Source of the DNA: Chamaea fasciata
Taxonomy: Eukaryota > Chordata > Aves > Passeriformes > Sylviidae
Assembly (NCBI GenBank): GCA_029207755.1
Contig: JARCOQ010000016.1
Location: 4,345,001 to 4,409,000, forward strand
Direction of reading: 5' to 3'
DNA length: 64,000 nucleotides
The notes beneath the pieces are model-generated. The model was not told where the DNA came from, made no database searches, and saw nothing but the letters and a program-made list of their open reading frames with translations. A program made the position numbers and the translations under genes. This document shows, one piece after another, positions 60,359 to 64,000 of this stretch (positions within the stretch are counted from its first letter, which is position 1; the number at the start of each line of letters is the position of its first letter).

Positions 60359-62016
60359 TATTTTTTAAATATTATATTTTATAGTACTGTGTTCTCAGGA
60401 ATAGCTCTACACCTGCAAAGGTGCACACTGAATTCACTTAAGACAGTGCACAAATGGCTTTTGTTGCACTGGCTTTGCCTGGTGCAGCTGTGCTCGACAA
60501 GTGAAGGGTTTGGGAACTTACTAAATCAACCTGTATAAGCTGAAGAAATTAAGATGGTTCAAAAAAAGGAGAGCCAGAAAAACTGAAGCAGTAGAGTAGC
60601 ATGCACTAATTATTAGTATGCTGATTAGGGGAGTAACTCCAATTTTAATTAATAAATAAAGAGAAGTCTTTAAAACATTTCTAGTGTATAGCAATACAGC
60701 CGTGTACCACTAACACAAAAACAAACCCCCTTTGCTTAGGCAAAGGGCTGATATGTCACAAACACTGCTGTGTACAGACTTCGATTAGAGAACAAGTAGA
60801 GGACAGAATTTTAAACTTTTCTTTCATGTAATGCTGATTTTCATGCTAATTCCAGTGCTGCAGTTGCCTGACATCCAGAGGAGATGGAGGTGACATTTCT
60901 CACTGCTGTGGTTTGGAAGGCGTGATTGTTATTTGTGTAGCAAAATCCGTCCGACAGGTAACCAACCACATGTTCCAGTTAATCTTAGCTGGGCTATAAG
61001 CAGATCTTGTATCAAATGTAGGGACTCAGTTACTGAGCCTGATGATAATGTCCCTGACATCTGCTTCAGCCCCTGTGGTCCTTAAAAATGGATTGGAATC
61101 ACGCTTATGGGTGAGTTTGTATTAGGGTGACCCCCACTCAAATACTGGAGGTCACACTGGTATCTGATGCCAGTAGAGGTGTGTTAGGATAGATTTGTCC
61201 CAATGGTTTTTTTGCTTGTCCATATCCAAGGACACAGCTGCAAAAGATTGGAATGGGTTTTCTGATGCATTAAGAAGCTAATCTGTTATTAACTCTGGGA
61301 AAAGCAGTCTTATTTAATATTAAGTTCCAAATTTCGTTATGTGTTTACCAGCCATCCAGAAGATTAGGTGCATTAAAACAGTGAGTGTCCCTGTTTAATA
61401 AATTATCTTCTGCCTCTCTTAGCGTGTGAGTAATAGAGTCAACTCTCCTGTGCCTTGTGTGGCACTTACCCAGGACTAGCATATTCTGGTTTTTTGAACG
61501 ATAATGGGTGAAGATACAATTTCAGCTGCTTTCACTACATGGATTCTTTGCTCTGTTAACCCAATTCATGTCCCATTTGCTCTGTCTCACACCTCACTTT
61601 GGACTGGAGTCTTGGTTAGTGTGTTTAGTCTGTTTATAACTTGGAGTCTGACAAGGAAAATCTAAGGATAAATTGATCAGGAGGTTGCGCATTTAGGGCT
61701 TTGGGATAATCTAAATGAGACACTGAGATCAGGCCACTCTCCCAGCTCCTCTCTGGTAGTAACCAGATTGCAGCATTTCGCTTGGACACCAACAGCTGCA
61801 TTGTAACTATGAGCTGTCCTTAGTGCTTGGTTAAAACTGGCTTTCAAAAGCTCAGGATAGAAAGGGAGCAGAAGCAAACCTCTGGTGCCTGGGAATCTCC
61901 TGACACCAGAGTTCTTTGGGCAAGTTTTCTGCAGTTTTCAGGTCTCCTGCCAGACTTGTGACTAACCATATAAGTGATGCAAAGTATTCTTATCTCTAAA
62001 ATCATGCACAGATAAG

Positions 62017-62031
62017 ATATATATATATATA
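62017..62031. repeat. (AT)n microsatellite
   Basis: About seven AT units. Confidence 0.85.
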
Positions 62032-64000
62032 GCTACATTACTATAGGTTACATGCTATGTGTCTAACACCATCTGTCATGTACATGTGTGGGTTTTGTTT
62101 CAGGGAAGATCTTTAAAATCTGAATCATTCTTATCTGAAACCGCCTCAAAATGTTAAAATAATTTCAGAAGTGGACTTTGACTAATGATTCAGTATGTTG
62201 GGGAAAATATAGCTTTGCACCCAGGCTTTGATCACAATGGAGTCTGATTGGCATCAACTTTTAATGTTCAGACATACCTTATTAGGCTTCAGGAACGGCT
62301 ATGTAGCTTTAAGAGCTTGGGAAAAAGATCCCCTTGTGCTTTTGCCAGCATCCTGTTACAGATTTCTCTGCTCCCCTTGCTCTTAATGATTTTAGTGGGA
62401 AATATGATGGATAGCAGAAAGAAGATCATTCTATTTCCAGTGAAAGTTTTACTACATTGATTTCTTTTTTCCTGTGTTGCTGTTTGTCAAAAGCAGCTGA
62501 TGTACAAAATTCAGGTGTCCCTGGGAATTCAACCTGTCACTTCTGTTAAATTTTGACTACTGCTTGCAATGTGAAAAACTTAACTGCTGTGAAAAGTAAT
62601 TTATTTTTGCTGTAGTGGCTGATCATTAATGGACTCGGTAGAAAACTGCACGGCATTAAAATAAAACTCCCGTGTATAACTCTAATAACACCTATTTCTA
62701 GAGTATAATGCTATGTTGATACAGCAACATTTGGTGCTTGCATCACTTTTTATTGGGGGATCTGAAGTCTTAAACAATATTATTCTTGCTTCATAAAAGC
62801 CCAGTAAGTGCTATCATCCTGGTTTATTAGACAGGGAAACTGGAACAAAGACAAGCAGGGATTTGGACAGAGATGTGATACACTCAGCCTTGCAAAGCCA
62901 AATCTATATGCACAGGCTGGAGCACGTGCTTAATTCTAGCCCTGCTCAGTCACTGGGATATTTTACCAAATCTGTATCTATGTAACCGAAATTCCCGGTC
63001 AATTTGATTAACTGTCAGATGAGTCTTCCTATAACTCACAAGAAATCAGCGGGATTTACGTACAAGATTATTGTTCAGCCCCAGGTTATCTGTTCTGCTG
63101 GATGGGGGCACAGATGAGGACATGTCCTTGAAAGCAGCTTACGGAGCACTGAGCAGCATACCTGGCTGCTCCCATCCTCGCTCTCTCATTCCAGGCAGCT
63201 GCTTTCATGAGCATTAAACTCACCCACTAACAGGGAAAATACCTATTTTTGGACTACTTACTGCAGCTGCTGGAGCAAGTTGCCCTCTGGAGCTCCAGCC
63301 TTGCAAAAAAAAGTAAATATTTACCTGTAGGCTGTTGTTAATGGAAGGATCCTTCCATCCATGTTTACACTGGAAATACTTGCAGTAATTTTGTTTACAG
63401 GCTTTGAATGCTCTTCACTCATTTTACTGTAGGAACTCTGAGTGAATGGCAGCCAAGGCAGTGGGGAACCATGGCTATTCAGAAAAGTGTGGCTAATTTA
63501 TTTACCTACCTTCCCGGAGTGTTGGTTTTCTGGTTTTGTTCTTTAAAAATACTGTAGATCTAGACAATATAAATAATTCAGTATGCAAGTACCGTATTTC
63601 TGGGAATGCTAGCATGAAAATTGCTAAATATGCATTTAATTTAAGCTCGATTAGGCAACTGATTCTGTTCTAACACAGTCATAATTAAAATGTAGTGTTT
63701 TGAGTTTTGAGCCATTACAGGGACCCTGGGCTCCATGGCTAATTAGAGGGATCCCCTTTGGGCTGGCAGGCTGGATGCCTCAGAATGTGAGGCAGCAACT
63801 GGGATCCCAAGGGTGGGGCTTGGAAGGGTGATGGGAGAGAGGCTCATCCCAATGGAAGAGGTGAAATACTGCAGAGGCAAACAAAGCATCCCCTCCTGTT
63901 CATCTTGTTGCCCTGCAAGGGATGTCTCAGTGACCTGTGGCAGCGGAGTGACTGCTGCACATCTCCATGTCCTGCTCTGTTGGGAATTTCTGTTGTCTGC

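Larger units (their letters stand above)
53001..64000. other. Downstream gene-free region, distal part
   Basis: No exon or RNA gene is recognised. I looked for exons of TMEM130, the neighbour expected on the 3' side from vertebrate synteny, and saw none. Holds the TG repeat, the E-box cluster near 56.65 kb, a 215-codon unrecognised frame at 56600-57247, the 54-bp-offset direct repeat and an AT microsatellite. Confidence 0.6.

Noticed and set aside
53001..64000. Possible TMEM130 exons expected from synteny
   Set aside because: No frame in this segment resembles the protein; the neighbour probably lies beyond the window.
1..64000. tRNA, rRNA, CRISPR or viral-type gene clusters
   Set aside because: No cloverleaf-like A/B box pair, regularly spaced repeat array or viral protein motif was seen on either strand.

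Overview
This 64 kb window is vertebrate nuclear DNA, almost certainly from a bird. The evidence is a split five-exon gene with GT-AG introns and a CpG-island promoter, and several copies of the avian CR1 LINE, two of which carry the family's TTCTATG/TTCTGTG-type 3' end. The sequence alone does not allow a species call.

I can support one protein-coding gene: neuronal pentraxin 2 (NPTX2, also called NARP), on the + strand at 31700-40294. Its five coding exons (31700-32152, 33529-33745, 36926-37170, 38685-38864, 40067-40294) join into a 440-residue secreted pentraxin with a signal peptide, an N-terminal cysteine and coiled-coil region, three N-glycosylation sequons, the pentraxin signature and the calcium-site residues. 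Upstream is a compact GC-rich promoter with a perfect cAMP response element (TGACGTCA, 31480-31487), GC boxes and a CATAAAA box. A G-run block lies in the inferred 5' leader. The 3' UTR probably ends near 41725 after an ATTAAA signal, with an earlier AATAAA at 40402.

Layout: 1-31.1 kb is AT-rich, gene-free upstream sequence with a small CR1 scrap (about 7.7 kb), a larger reverse-oriented CR1 (about 28.8-29.3 kb) and simple repeats. 31.16-31.39 kb is an old CR1 fragment directly abutting the promoter. 31.4-41.7 kb is NPTX2, with another CR1 in intron 3. 41.7-64 kb is gene-free downstream sequence with simple repeats, a cluster of three CACGTG E-boxes near 56.65 kb, and some GC-richer stretches whose open frames look fortuitous.

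No tRNA, rRNA, CRISPR, viral gene or unknown multi-gene system is visible. The most interesting region is the NPTX2 promoter, where a CR1 remnant, a consensus CRE and a possible 5'-leader G-quadruplex lie within about 500 bp.
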